From: Fusibacter sp963666805
GTDB taxonomy: Bacteria > Bacillota > Clostridia > Peptostreptococcales > Acidaminobacteraceae
Length of the DNA: 64,000 nt
Direction of reading: 5' to 3'
NCBI GenBank assembly: GCA_963666805.2
Contig: CAXXWR010000007.1
Location: 372,001 to 436,000, forward strand
In this document: one piece after another, positions 52,389 to 60,707 of the stretch
Layout: each line of letters opens with the position of its first letter
How positions within the stretch are numbered: position 1 is the stretch's first letter
Notes under the pieces: model-generated
Databases searched by the model: none
What the model saw: only the letters and a program-made list of their open reading frames with translations
Told to the model about the DNA's origin: nothing
Program-made: the position numbers and the translations under genes

Positions 52389-53956
52389 ATGTCCTCCATG
52401 GGAATTTGAATTTGCCAGCATGCCCCTTCATCATTATTAATCTGGTAATATCCACCAATTGCTTCAATTTTTTGCGTCACAATAGCAAGGCCATACCCCC
52501 TGTTTTGACCTTTCGAACTGACGCCCTCAATCAAATAGGCTTCTACAGGTCCACTAAATCCTTTGCCATTGTCTTTAACTTCAAGGAAAAGCATTTGCTC
52601 TTCTTCGTAAATACCAACTGTAATCACAGGCTCTTCCTGACCAGAAAGGGCCTCAATGGCATTGTCAATAAGATTTCCTAAAATAGAGGTCAAATCTTCA
52701 TCTTGAACTTGAAGTGGCAATTTTTCAAGCCAACTGTCTTCATCCAATTCAAATTTAATCTTATGTTCTACTGCTTTAGAGTATTTGGCTAAAAGCAAGC
52801 CCGAAACCACAGGGACTTTTATCCATTCATTGAGTTGCTTAATAAAGTTTTGCTGAGACCGTGAAACAGTGCTGATAAATTGCAGCGCCTCATCCACTTC
52901 ACCCAATTGAATCAAGCCAGAGATGGTGTGGAGCTTATTCATAAATTCATGGTTTTGAGCACGAAGGGCCTGAGTCAACTGTTCCATGTTGGTTAAGGCT
53001 TCTGCCTTCTTACGGACTTGACTCATATCCTGTAATTTAATGAGTAAATTAAGGCGGTGATCCATCTGTGACAATTTGATGAGATTGACGCTAAGTATTT
53101 GACCTGCGCCAATCCGCCACTCTGTCTCTAAATGGGTCAATTCATCATCCGTCGTTTCTTTTAACCATTTATCTTCTACCCAATCACTTAAGAAGGTATC
53201 TTCTACCAGTTGCCCCTTAAGACTGCCATGATTAGGTATCAAGGTGTTTACTCTCGTATTCACCAAAATAATCCGTCTATTGGCGTCTATGCCAATAAGT
53301 CCCTCGCCCATATTATCAATAATCACTTCATTTTGATGAAGGAGAAGGGCAATTTCCGCAGGTTCTAAGCCATAAATGTCCGCCTTGATACTTTGTGATA
53401 ATTTATGACCTGCCAAACTGGCAATTCCCAAAAAAATAAGGGTGAAAATCAGAGGATAAACCGCACTCGCTCTAATGGATTGTAAAATCTGACCATTGTA
53501 AATCCCCACAATGACATCACCTGAATATTGTCCATCGGTATAGATGGGCGCATAGCCCTCCACAACCGCATTTTGACTCAAATCATAATAATAAGCCGGT
53601 TGATGTGCCTGTGTCGTCACATGGATATCTTGTGGTTTAACTTGGCTGTTTAAAAGGGCTGGAATAGGGTGTGCAAAATACCGTCCCTCTTGATTAACGA
53701 TATATAGATATTGAATTCGCGTTTTGAGACTGATCGATTCAACCTGTTTATTAACCGCTATATAACCGTTCTCAATAACCATATTCTCTTTGATTGCATG
53801 ATTATCAGCTATAATCATCGCCTGATCCATAGCATCTAGAGCCACTTGTCTTTGCATGGATTGATACCAGTTCTGGAAGAAAAGAATAGATAAAACCAAG
53901 ACCAATACTGTCATTAAGGCTATAATGGTCAAAGTCATTTTACGGTGTAATTTCAT
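52385..53956 (-). CDS. CitA/DcuS-type sensor histidine kinase
   Basis: 523 aa from ATG 53956 (AGAGGA upstream). Two helices (about 8-28 and 168-188) enclose an extracellular PAS-like (PDC) sensor of 140 residues. A cytoplasmic PAS (about 205-310) and the kinase core follow: ALRAQNHEFMNKLHTISGLIQLG has the phospho-His in the NHEFMNKLH box typical of CitA/DcuS/MalK kinases, and VKDNGKGFSG and RGYGLAIV complete the ATPase domain. It probably senses a carboxylate such as fumarate or a related acid. Confidence 0.94.
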   Translation of the reverse strand: MKLHRKMTLTIIALMTVLVLVLSILFFQNWYQSMQRQVALDAMDQAMIIADNHAIKENMVIENGYIAVNKQVESISLKTRIQYLYIVNQEGRYFAHPIPALLNSQVKPQDIHVTTQAHQPAYYYDLSQNAVVEGYAPIYTDGQYSGDVIVGIYNGQILQSIRASAVYPLIFTLIFLGIASLAGHKLSQSIKADIYGLEPAEIALLLHQNEVIIDNMGEGLIGIDANRRIILVNTRVNTLIPNHGSLKGQLVEDTFLSDWVEDKWLKETTDDELTHLETEWRIGAGQILSVNLIKLSQMDHRLNLLIKLQDMSQVRKKAEALTNMEQLTQALRAQNHEFMNKLHTISGLIQLGEVDEALQFISTVSRSQQNFIKQLNEWIKVPVVSGLLLAKYSKAVEHKIKFELDEDSWLEKLPLQVQDEDLTSILGNLIDNAIEALSGQEEPVITVGIYEEEQMLFLEVKDNGKGFSGPVEAYLIEGVSSKGQNRGYGLAIVTQKIEAIGGYYQINNDEGACWQIQIPMEDI

Positions 53957-54085
53957 GACTTCCTCTTTCTTAAACTTTGCTTTTGGACGATAGTCTAACA
54001 TATCTGAATAAGCTTGTCACGTTTTTCACAACAACTTGACATTTTTTTAAGTTTTTGGGCATGCCTTATGAGATAACAATAAAAA

Positions 54086-54109
54086 AAAGAGAAGATTAGT
54101 CTTCTCTTT
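54086..54109 (-). terminator. Terminator of the flavinylated reductase gene
   Basis: AAAGAGAAGA / TCTTCTCTTT with a 4-nt loop and a T run in the minus direction. Confidence 0.88.
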
Positions 54110-54129
54110 CTTGATTATCCTGTTATTAA

Positions 54130-55944
54130 TTATTGAATAGATTGTGCCGCATTGGTTCCTGCAATTCTACCGAATGTTGTAATATCTGCTAAAGCATTAC
54201 CACCTAAACGGTTATTACCATGAACACCACCGGTTACTTCTCCTGCTGCATATAAACCATCAATAGCTTCTCCATCTGTGTTTAATACTTGTGCATCTGT
54301 ATTAATCATAAGACCACCCATTGTATGGTGAACAGCTGGAGCAACTTCAACTGCATAGTAAGGACCTGTCACTAAGTCTCTTGGCATATCAGGTCTTTCA
54401 AAATCTGGATCAACACCCTCTGCTACATATTGATTATAACTTGCAAGTGTTCCAGCTAATGCCTGAGGATCAACTCCCATAAGTTCAGCGAGTGCTTCAG
54501 GTGTTTCAGCTTCTAACAAGAAACCTTTTTTGTAATAGCCTTCAATCGCTGAAAGACTTTCTCTTACACCTTGATCAAATACGATATAAGCTGATTGACC
54601 TGTTTGTTCTAATTCTGCTTTAGACACCACTGCTCTTGTATCAATTTCATTGACAAAACGTTGTCCCTCTTGATTCACTAATATCGCACCATTTCCTCTA
54701 ACTGCTTCTGTAATCATGTAGTTATTAGATGGCATAACGGTTGGATGCGTTTGGATTTCTTTCATATCAACATAAGCAACATTCATTGTACTTGCAAAGT
54801 CGATAACATCCCCTGTTGCGCCAGGATGGTTAGTTGTTCCATAGCCCTTAAATTCTGGTCTGAATTCAGCAACTAATTCATTATTAGCACCAAAACCACC
54901 ACTTGCAACGACAACTGCTTTCGCGTGAATATTGTAGATACCTTCGTTGGATTCAACTTCAATCCCAGCAGCTTTACCTTCTTCATTAATAATCGCTGTT
55001 GCTTGAGTACTCATTAGGATTTCAACACCTAATTTTTCCGCTTGAGCATAAAGTACTTCAACAATGTGATTACCGGCAGGTGCACCACCTGATGGTCTAT
55101 GACAACGGTTAACACTTGCACCACCCATACGACCAACATCGCTTAAATCTGCGCCCATACCAATTAACCATTCTACTGTATTTTTGGCATTGTGAGTAAG
55201 TACATTAACCAAGTCAGGATTATTAATGTTGCCGCCACCCTTCATTGTGTCTTCATAGAAAAGTTCGATTGAATCTTCAATTCCTAATTCTTTTTGAACT
55301 GATGTTTCAGCCGCATTAAGGCCACCTGTTGCATATTTAGTATTACCACCGATAATCGGCATTTTTTCGACGATAATGACATTGGCTCCATTGTTTTTAG
55401 CTTCAATGGCTGCTGTTAAACCGGCACCACCTGCTCCAATGACAACCACATCTGTTGTTCTATCTTCTAATACTTGTGGTGCTGTATCTTCATCTGTTTC
55501 CGCTGCGCTATTGTCTTCTGGTGCACCGTTGACATAAGCTAGTGCTAATGCTGCCGCTGCTGCTTCTTTAACTGACGACGACGTTAAACTTGCACCTGCA
55601 ACTGCATCAACGTCTGCTGAATTGGCTGCAATAATATTTTCAATCATTTGATCTCTTGGTTCTTCTGCAAATTCTGAATCACTAAATTCAACTACTTCGA
55701 TTTTTTCGATAGCATTTTCATTTACAGTGACTGCTAATTTAATGGGACCTGCATGTCCTTGTCCTTCACCTTCATAGGTTCCAGGCTTATATAAAGCGTC
55801 TGATTCTTGATTGTCTTGTTCTTGAGACATGTCTTGATCTGTCCCATTTGTATTGGCTTGATCAGCGTCTGCTTGCCCACAAGCTGTTAATAACATCGCT
55901 GCCATCATTGCTAAAACAACAATAATTGATAACCATTTTTTCAT
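54130..55944 (-). CDS. Extracellular flavinylated fumarate/urocanate-reductase-like lipoprotein
   Basis: 604 aa. Lipoprotein signal with lipobox LTAC, then an FMN-binding domain (about 50-145) with the flavinylation motif DAVAGASLTSSSV (covalent FMN on the Thr), then an FAD domain (VVVIGAGGAGLTAAIEAKNNG) and reductase motifs RCHRPSGGAPAGN, QTHPTV, EAVRGNGAILVN, HHTMGGLMI and GNNRLGGNALADI. Known relatives receive electrons from the membrane through the FMN domain and reduce small organic acids outside the cell. Substrate is not determined. Own promoter with TTTTGGTCT repeats. Confidence 0.94.
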   Translation of the reverse strand: MKKWLSIIVVLAMMAAMLLTACGQADADQANTNGTDQDMSQEQDNQESDALYKPGTYEGEGQGHAGPIKLAVTVNENAIEKIEVVEFSDSEFAEEPRDQMIENIIAANSADVDAVAGASLTSSSVKEAAAAALALAYVNGAPEDNSAAETDEDTAPQVLEDRTTDVVVIGAGGAGLTAAIEAKNNGANVIIVEKMPIIGGNTKYATGGLNAAETSVQKELGIEDSIELFYEDTMKGGGNINNPDLVNVLTHNAKNTVEWLIGMGADLSDVGRMGGASVNRCHRPSGGAPAGNHIVEVLYAQAEKLGVEILMSTQATAIINEEGKAAGIEVESNEGIYNIHAKAVVVASGGFGANNELVAEFRPEFKGYGTTNHPGATGDVIDFASTMNVAYVDMKEIQTHPTVMPSNNYMITEAVRGNGAILVNQEGQRFVNEIDTRAVVSKAELEQTGQSAYIVFDQGVRESLSAIEGYYKKGFLLEAETPEALAELMGVDPQALAGTLASYNQYVAEGVDPDFERPDMPRDLVTGPYYAVEVAPAVHHTMGGLMINTDAQVLNTDGEAIDGLYAAGEVTGGVHGNNRLGGNALADITTFGRIAGTNAAQSIQ

Positions 55945-55987
55945 TTTTTCTCCTCCTTGATATTAAGTGACTACTTAATCTAGGAAG

Positions 55988-56016
55988 AGTATAAGATATT
56001 GATATTATTTTATCAA
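55988..56016 (-). promoter_or_regulatory. Promoter of the flavinylated reductase gene
   Basis: Minus strand -35 TTGATA (56011-56016), 17-base spacer, -10 TATACT (55988-55993); each hexamer matches five of six consensus bases. The start codon is 44 bases downstream. Confidence 0.7.
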
Positions 56017-56018
56017 TC

Positions 56019-56055
56019 TTTTGGTCTTATTAATTACTTTTGGTCTTTTTGGTCT
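56019..56055. promoter_or_regulatory. Three direct repeats of TTTTGGTCT next to the -35 element
   Basis: Perfect copies at 56019-56027, 56038-56046 and 56047-56055 (plus strand). The nearest copy ends two bases before the -35 hexamer, where a class-II activator would contact polymerase. The CitB/DcuR-type regulator at 51714-52388 is the natural candidate to bind. Confidence 0.6.
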
Positions 56056-56076
56056 CTCAACATGCCTTCCTTTTAT

Positions 56077-57402
56077 TTAATGATGTCTCTTATGAATCAT
56101 GCGGTTATAGACATGTTCAAACCCATATTTTTCATAGAACTTTTTAGCTGACCGATTATCCAAATCAACATGTAAAGAGACATTACCCTCTGTCAGTTCT
56201 ATAGCCTTTTGGATGAGTTCACTGCCCACACCTCTCCCTTTACTGCTTTTCATCGTTCCAATATAAGCAATATGGTACGTTGGAATAAAGCGTTGGAATC
56301 CCATGTGTACAATGACACAAATCCCTTCATAAACCCCATGACGTTTAGCCAATAAAATATGCCCTTTATCCATTGCATTTTGAATAGCATCTTCAGTCTC
56401 ACCTACAGAATCTGAATACTGGTCTAGCCACTGACGTGTAAAAGCAATGAGTTCCGGTTGTGAAACTGCGTCAAAATCTTTGATGTCTTCAACCATTACC
56501 TGACTCTTGCCATCATTTAAGACAATGACATGAGTCCCCTTTTTTAGCTTTCCTTGTTCTACCATTTCAAAAAAGGCAGCTAAACCATAGGCCTCATTTT
56601 CACTGATTTCAACATTTTCAATTTTTTTAATTTTCTTTTTAGCCTCTTTAAGTGCCTGTTTTTGAATGGGAATGATTTCGCCTGACGCTTCATCAATAGC
56701 TTGGAGAGTGGTTTCGACAGTTGTTCGATTGTAATGCAAATTTTCTGGGATTTCACCTAAGGAATCACTTTGAATCTGATAGCGTTTTAGGTACTCTGCA
56801 TAAATATCATTTCCACTTTCCCATGTCCCCGCTGAAAGCATAGGAAGTGCATCATAATTGCCCTTCATCCATTGTTTTAAAACCACATTGTAAAGACTTG
56901 TCATGGTGTACCCAAAACTCAACTGAGTGAATATACTTGAAACACAAGTTAATTTATTGACAATTTCTTCTGCCATTTCTTCAAGTACCATTTGAGATAA
57001 ATGTTTTTGAGATACACCTTGAACTGATAAGTAATACTGGTGGCTTTCGGCATATGATTTTAGAAAAACAATGGGCAATTCAACCTTTTCATTTCTAAAA
57101 TCAATAACCTCAGCCCCTTGACATTGGGTCTTTTTCCATCTTTCATTCTTAAACAAGGGCACCACTACCTTCATATCGTTTTGTTGTGCCATATAAACGA
57201 CTGATTTCACATAGGTCATTGACCCATTGACTAACAATTGATTATAGCCATGAGCCTGTGCATCTTTAATGATGACTTCAGCAACCCGATCATGTTTATG
57301 ACCCGTTGGATTATTGCCTTCCATTTTAAGATAGATTTCTCCAACATCCAATAAATCTTCTAGTTTTTTTGCTCTCAATAAGGGTGTTCTTCCGCTTTTC
57401 AT
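56077..57402 (-). CDS. Fusion of PLP-dependent (threonine-synthase-fold) enzyme and GNAT acetyltransferase
   Basis: 441 aa. Residues 1-295 resemble fold-type II PLP enzymes: SGRTPLLRAKKLEDLL, KMEGNNPTGHKHDRV and VNGSMTYVKSVVYMAQQNDMK. The motif reads NPTG-H-K-H-D-R, with Lys one place earlier than in the usual NPTG-x-x-K-D-R. Residues about 300-441 are a GNAT domain (IAYIGTMKSSKGRGVGSELIQKAIEL, then DNRSAKKFYEKYGFEHVYNRM). Both halves are in one frame with no internal ribosome site noticed, so it is a true fusion. It may make and N-acetylate an amino acid. Start follows TGGAGG. Confidence 0.85.
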   Translation of the reverse strand: MKSGRTPLLRAKKLEDLLDVGEIYLKMEGNNPTGHKHDRVAEVIIKDAQAHGYNQLLVNGSMTYVKSVVYMAQQNDMKVVVPLFKNERWKKTQCQGAEVIDFRNEKVELPIVFLKSYAESHQYYLSVQGVSQKHLSQMVLEEMAEEIVNKLTCVSSIFTQLSFGYTMTSLYNVVLKQWMKGNYDALPMLSAGTWESGNDIYAEYLKRYQIQSDSLGEIPENLHYNRTTVETTLQAIDEASGEIIPIQKQALKEAKKKIKKIENVEISENEAYGLAAFFEMVEQGKLKKGTHVIVLNDGKSQVMVEDIKDFDAVSQPELIAFTRQWLDQYSDSVGETEDAIQNAMDKGHILLAKRHGVYEGICVIVHMGFQRFIPTYHIAYIGTMKSSKGRGVGSELIQKAIELTEGNVSLHVDLDNRSAKKFYEKYGFEHVYNRMIHKRHH

Positions 57403-57466
57403 TTTATCGCCTCCATTTTATCAATTATCATTGCTGGTTGATGCCTCTTTCAATCATTTATAATCT

Positions 57467-57504
57467 AAAAAAGCACCCTAACTCTCTTTAAAGAGTTAGA
57501 GTGC
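57467..57504 (-). terminator. Strong terminator in the leader of the PLP-GNAT gene
   Basis: GCAC.CTAACTCT / AGAGTTAG.GTGC, 13 or more pairs, followed in the minus direction by TTTTTT. It lies 65 bases before the start codon of the gene, so it either ends a small RNA or acts as an attenuator. Confidence 0.9.
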
Positions 57505-57514
57505 CCATGTTTCG

Positions 57515-57568
57515 CTATAAAAGCTCCTCATTATACCACGTCTTTGTAGTATAGCGCATTTCCATCAT
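57515..57568 (-). CDS. Possible 17-codon leader peptide before the terminator
   Basis: ATG-ATG start at 57568; the reading frame gives MMEMRYTTKTWYNEELL and stops 11 bases before the terminator stem. The middle is rich in Thr, Tyr and Trp. A weak TAGG lies upstream. The frame overlaps the CGCTATA / TATAGCG hairpin, so ribosome stalling could alter folding. It could also be chance or a decayed N-terminus. Confidence 0.3.
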   Translation of the reverse strand: MMEMRYTTKTWYNEELL

Positions 57569-57734
57569 GAACCTACGCAGACCCCAGTTCTTAATCGTTT
57601 TTTGCCCTTTCTTTTCTTTTAACAATCACTTTATCATAACATGCTAACGCACCCTTTGACTCACTGATTAAATACTCAGAACAGCTACTTCACACCTAGG
57701 GATATTTAATTTTTAAGTTTCTTGTATCCTTATT

Positions 57735-57763
57735 ATTATATAAAATCATTTTATAGGCGTCAA
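57735..57763 (-). promoter_or_regulatory. Strong promoter of the leader RNA
   Basis: Minus strand -35 TTGACG (57758-57763), 17-base spacer, -10 TATAAT (57735-57740). This is among the closest to sigma-A consensus that I found in the window. Confidence 0.8.
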
Positions 57764-57805
57764 ATCCACTACCTAAGCCAAGACCTGAATTTACCTTCTC
57801 TGACT

Positions 57806-59332
57806 TTATAAGAAAGGCGCAAATAATCTAAAAAAGGCATTCTTAAGTGAACGATACTTTTTATCTGTTTTCGCCTCTTCATAAGATACTTCATTACAGA
57901 CTTTAAGTGTTTCCATAAAATCACTTTTAATGTCACTTACAATACTATTTTGATAAATCCAAACCCCACATTCAAAATGCAGGTACAAACTCCTATAGTC
58001 CATATTAATGGTTCCAACTACACCATAACGATCATCTGAAACAAAGTTTTTAGAATGAATAAAGCCAGGGGTATATTCATAAATTCTCACACCACTTTCA
58101 ATCAACACTTCATAAAAAGAACGCGTCACATCGTGGACTATCTTTTTATCTGGAATATGAGGTGTAATAATTCTTATATCTACACCCGATTTGGCTGCAG
58201 TCGTCATGGCAACAACCGTTTCATTATCAAGAACCAAATAAGGCGTTGTAATATACACATAACGCTTTGCCTTGTTAATCAAATTCAGATAAACATTTTC
58301 ACCGACTGTTTCATGGTCTAGAGGACTATCTGAAAAGGGTTGGACATAACCATCGTGCTTGCAATCTTGATACTTTCTTAAGAAAGACTCTACATTTTCA
58401 GATTCCTTAGTGAGGTATTGCCACAATTGCAAAAACATAACCGTCATATTGTTAACCACATCACCTTTAATCATAATACCTGAATCTTTCCAGTGACCAT
58501 ATTTTTCATATTTATTAATATATTCATCTGCTATATTAATGCCCCCTGTAAAAGCTACCCGCCCATCAACAACCGTCATTTTACGGTGGTCTCGGTTGTT
58601 ATAAAAAGGGGAAAACAGGGGCCTAAGCGGATTAAATACACATACTTTAATCCCAAATTCTTTGAGGGTTTTATCATAGTTTTTAGGCAAAGTAAAGAGG
58701 CATCCCGCATCGTCATAGATTAGCCTGACGTCAACACCTTGGGCCGCTTTTTCCTTTAAAATATCTAAAATCTTTTGCCACATGATGCCTTCGCTAATAA
58801 TAAAGTATTCCATAAAAATAAATTCTTGAGCGGTTTCTAAATGTTCAAGAATCTTGGAAAATTGTTGTTCACCATCTTCAAAATAGAGGGTCTCTGCCTG
58901 AGCATAAGGTGGATATCCCCCTGAATTTTGGATATAGCGGGATTGATTGGCCGCATGAAAACTTTTAACTTCTATGCTATTTATGACATCATCATTTTTC
59001 CCCAATACCCTTCTCGAATGATTAGTGATATGTTCAATTCGCTTTTCAGTTTCATTCCGATGATAATTGAGACCAAAAAGTAGATAGAGATAACCGCCTA
59101 AGATTGGCAATGCCATGATTGGAATAACCCATGTCAATTTATAGGCTGGATTCATGCGGTTATTCATAATAAAAATGACAGCCAAAAGAGAAATAAAGAC
59201 ACTGATACCGTAAAAGACTACAAATGCCTCTGTAAACCTTACGACTATGGCCGTCAAAAAAATCAGTTGGAGAAAAAACCCCAATACAATTGACGTTACA
59301 CGGTGTGTAACGATTTTCTTTAAATATTTCAT
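57806..59332 (-). CDS. cls: Cardiolipin synthase (phospholipase D superfamily)
   Basis: 508 aa from ATG 59332. Two N-terminal helices (about 14-34 and 38-58), then PLDNT-type linker and two HKD motifs: HRKMTVVDG (near 235) and HSKNFVSDD (near 425), each followed by GG/GTINM segments. It joins two phosphatidylglycerol molecules to form cardiolipin at the membrane. Length and order are standard for the Gram-positive Cls family. GGGGTG is close to the start. Monocistronic; no terminator seen after it. Confidence 0.96.
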   Translation of the reverse strand: MKYLKKIVTHRVTSIVLGFFLQLIFLTAIVVRFTEAFVVFYGISVFISLLAVIFIMNNRMNPAYKLTWVIPIMALPILGGYLYLLFGLNYHRNETEKRIEHITNHSRRVLGKNDDVINSIEVKSFHAANQSRYIQNSGGYPPYAQAETLYFEDGEQQFSKILEHLETAQEFIFMEYFIISEGIMWQKILDILKEKAAQGVDVRLIYDDAGCLFTLPKNYDKTLKEFGIKVCVFNPLRPLFSPFYNNRDHRKMTVVDGRVAFTGGINIADEYINKYEKYGHWKDSGIMIKGDVVNNMTVMFLQLWQYLTKESENVESFLRKYQDCKHDGYVQPFSDSPLDHETVGENVYLNLINKAKRYVYITTPYLVLDNETVVAMTTAAKSGVDIRIITPHIPDKKIVHDVTRSFYEVLIESGVRIYEYTPGFIHSKNFVSDDRYGVVGTINMDYRSLYLHFECGVWIYQNSIVSDIKSDFMETLKVCNEVSYEEAKTDKKYRSLKNAFFRLFAPFL

Positions 59333-59434
59333 ATTCACCCCAAAAACGCTATTTTAATCAGAAAGATCATTGCTTCTGTATCTATGTTATTCATATTATA
59401 TCAAAAAAGATTACTTTGGTTAATAAAAATAGTC

Positions 59435-59463
59435 TTGACTATTTAATTGATAATGATTATCAT
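59435..59463 (+). promoter_or_regulatory. Promoter of the DUF3793-flavodoxin operon
   Basis: -35 TTGACT (59435-59440), 17-base spacer, -10 TATCAT (59458-59463). The Fur box covers the second half of the spacer and most of the -10. Confidence 0.8.
59448..59462. promoter_or_regulatory. Perfect Fur box
   Basis: TGATAATGATTATCA: exact 7-1-7 consensus TGATAAT-N-ATTATCA. Overlap with the -10 predicts repression by Fe-loaded Fur and release under iron limitation. Confidence 0.88.
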
Positions 59464-59513
59464 TACTATATAAACTGTTTATACTCATCGTGTCAGATAC
59501 TGAGGAGGATATT

Positions 59514-60083
59514 TTGTCATTTGAAAGAACTTTAGCTTTTCACTGCGCCCCAACCCTTGTGGGCCTTAAACCCGCCAACTTAATCACCAATCCTTTGTTA
59601 TCACATCAGGATATTTTTCCAATTATACCTTTTTTACGTACGATTGGAATTGAAGTGACTACTTTGCAACTTTGTCCAAGTAGACAGTTGCTCCTTATTT
59701 ATAATGAAAAGACGCTTTACAACTATTTAAGTGCATCACCTAATTATGACTATCTTATTAAACTGGGGTATCCCATGGATGGCAGTGTTCATCATTTATT
59801 AGACCATCTTAAGATCAGAATACATGAAAATAAGGGCTTTCCACATGAAGTGGGACTCTTTTTAGGTTACCCACTTGATGACGTCCATGGCTTCATTATT
59901 AATAATGGTCAAAATTGTAAACTATGCGGGTATTGGAAAGTTTATGGTGACGAAGACCAAGCCCGATGTCTTTTTGATCAATATACACAAGTCAGAGATC
60001 ATATGACCACTCAAATAGATATTGGAAAATCACTTCCAGAAGTATTGACACACTACTTAAACACTGCAAGCATCACACACTAA
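59514..60083 (+). CDS. DUF3793 family protein, TTG start
   Basis: 189 aa from the TTG at 59514, five bases after GAGGAGG; the GTG eight codons earlier lies across the ribosome site. The family signature is complete: FERTLAFHCAPTLVGLKPANLI at the start and HEVGLFLGYPLDDVHGFI with CKLCGYWKVYGD near the C-terminus. Function unknown, but the family is regularly encoded next to flavodoxin and iron genes in clostridia. First gene of a Fur-controlled pair; flavodoxin follows after 17 bases. Confidence 0.93.
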   Translation: MSFERTLAFHCAPTLVGLKPANLITNPLLSHQDIFPIIPFLRTIGIEVTTLQLCPSRQLLLIYNEKTLYNYLSASPNYDYLIKLGYPMDGSVHHLLDHLKIRIHENKGFPHEVGLFLGYPLDDVHGFIINNGQNCKLCGYWKVYGDEDQARCLFDQYTQVRDHMTTQIDIGKSLPEVLTHYLNTASITH

Positions 60084-60100
60084 AAAACGGAGGGGAAAAA

Positions 60101-60529
60101 ATGAGTCAAATCGCAATTATTTATTGGTCAGGAACAGGTAATACAGAAGCTATGGCAAAGGCTATACTCGAAGGTGTTCAATCAGCAGGTGGATCTGCTG
60201 ATATTTTTGAAGTCGCTTCTTTTTCAACATCCAATCTCAATCAATATGATAAGCTGATTTTAGGCTGTCCATCAATGGGAGACGAAGTACTTGAAGAATC
60301 TGAATTCCAACCTTTCTTCGATGACATCCAATCTCAACTGGGTGGGAAAAAAATCGCCCTATTTGGTTCTTACGGTTGGGGCGACGGTCAATGGATGAGA
60401 ACATGGCAATCAGAAGTTGAAGAAACAGGAGGACAATTAATAACAGATGGCCTCATTGTTAACGAAGCACCTGATAGTGAAGGGGTTCAACTTTGTCAAT
60501 CACTTGGAGAGAAAGTTGTAAACGCTTAG
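60101..60529 (+). CDS. Flavodoxin
   Basis: 142 aa, short-chain type. The FMN phosphate loop is IIYWSGTGNTEAMA (residues 5-18), with LGCPSMGDEVLEESEFQPFFDDI and the second flavin loop GSYGWGDGQWM. It carries low-potential electrons and replaces ferredoxin when iron is scarce, which agrees with the perfect Fur box upstream. AGGGG precedes ATG 60101. Confidence 0.96.
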   Translation: MSQIAIIYWSGTGNTEAMAKAILEGVQSAGGSADIFEVASFSTSNLNQYDKLILGCPSMGDEVLEESEFQPFFDDIQSQLGGKKIALFGSYGWGDGQWMRTWQSEVEETGGQLITDGLIVNEAPDSEGVQLCQSLGEKVVNA

Positions 60530-60564
60530 TCTTCATCTTTTTAAAGTCAAACTTTTATAGTGCC

Positions 60565-60606
60565 AAGCACAGACAGACAATCAATTGTCTCTCTGTGCTT
60601 TTTTTG
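60565..60606 (+). terminator. Terminator of the flavodoxin operon
   Basis: AAGCACAGA.AGACAAT / ATTGTCT.TCTGTGCTT, 16 pairs with one mismatch, then TTTTTTG. Confidence 0.92.
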
Positions 60607-60707
60607 ATTAATAAACTGATAAATATTACATATTGTCATAAACGGAATTGCTTATTACCACACTTTTAGGGTAACTTATTACTATATAAATAAAAGGGAG
60701 GATTAAT

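Larger units (their letters stand above)
57467..57728 (-). ncRNA. Unidentified leader or small RNA, about 260 nt
   Basis: Starts about 7 bases after a near-consensus -10 and ends at the terminator above. The 3' third can fold: CGCTATA / TATAGCG closing a hairpin with ACTAC / GTGGT inside, just before the terminator. I tried by eye to match it to T-box, SAM, glycine, lysine, cobalamin, ZTP, c-di-GMP and 6S RNA and found no convincing fit. This covers most of the 403-base gap between the cardiolipin synthase and PLP-GNAT genes. Confidence 0.55.

Noticed and set aside
57467..57728. 6S RNA as identity of the leader RNA
   Set aside because: No long closing stem between the 5' and 3' ends could be found, and the terminator comes too soon after the hairpin part.
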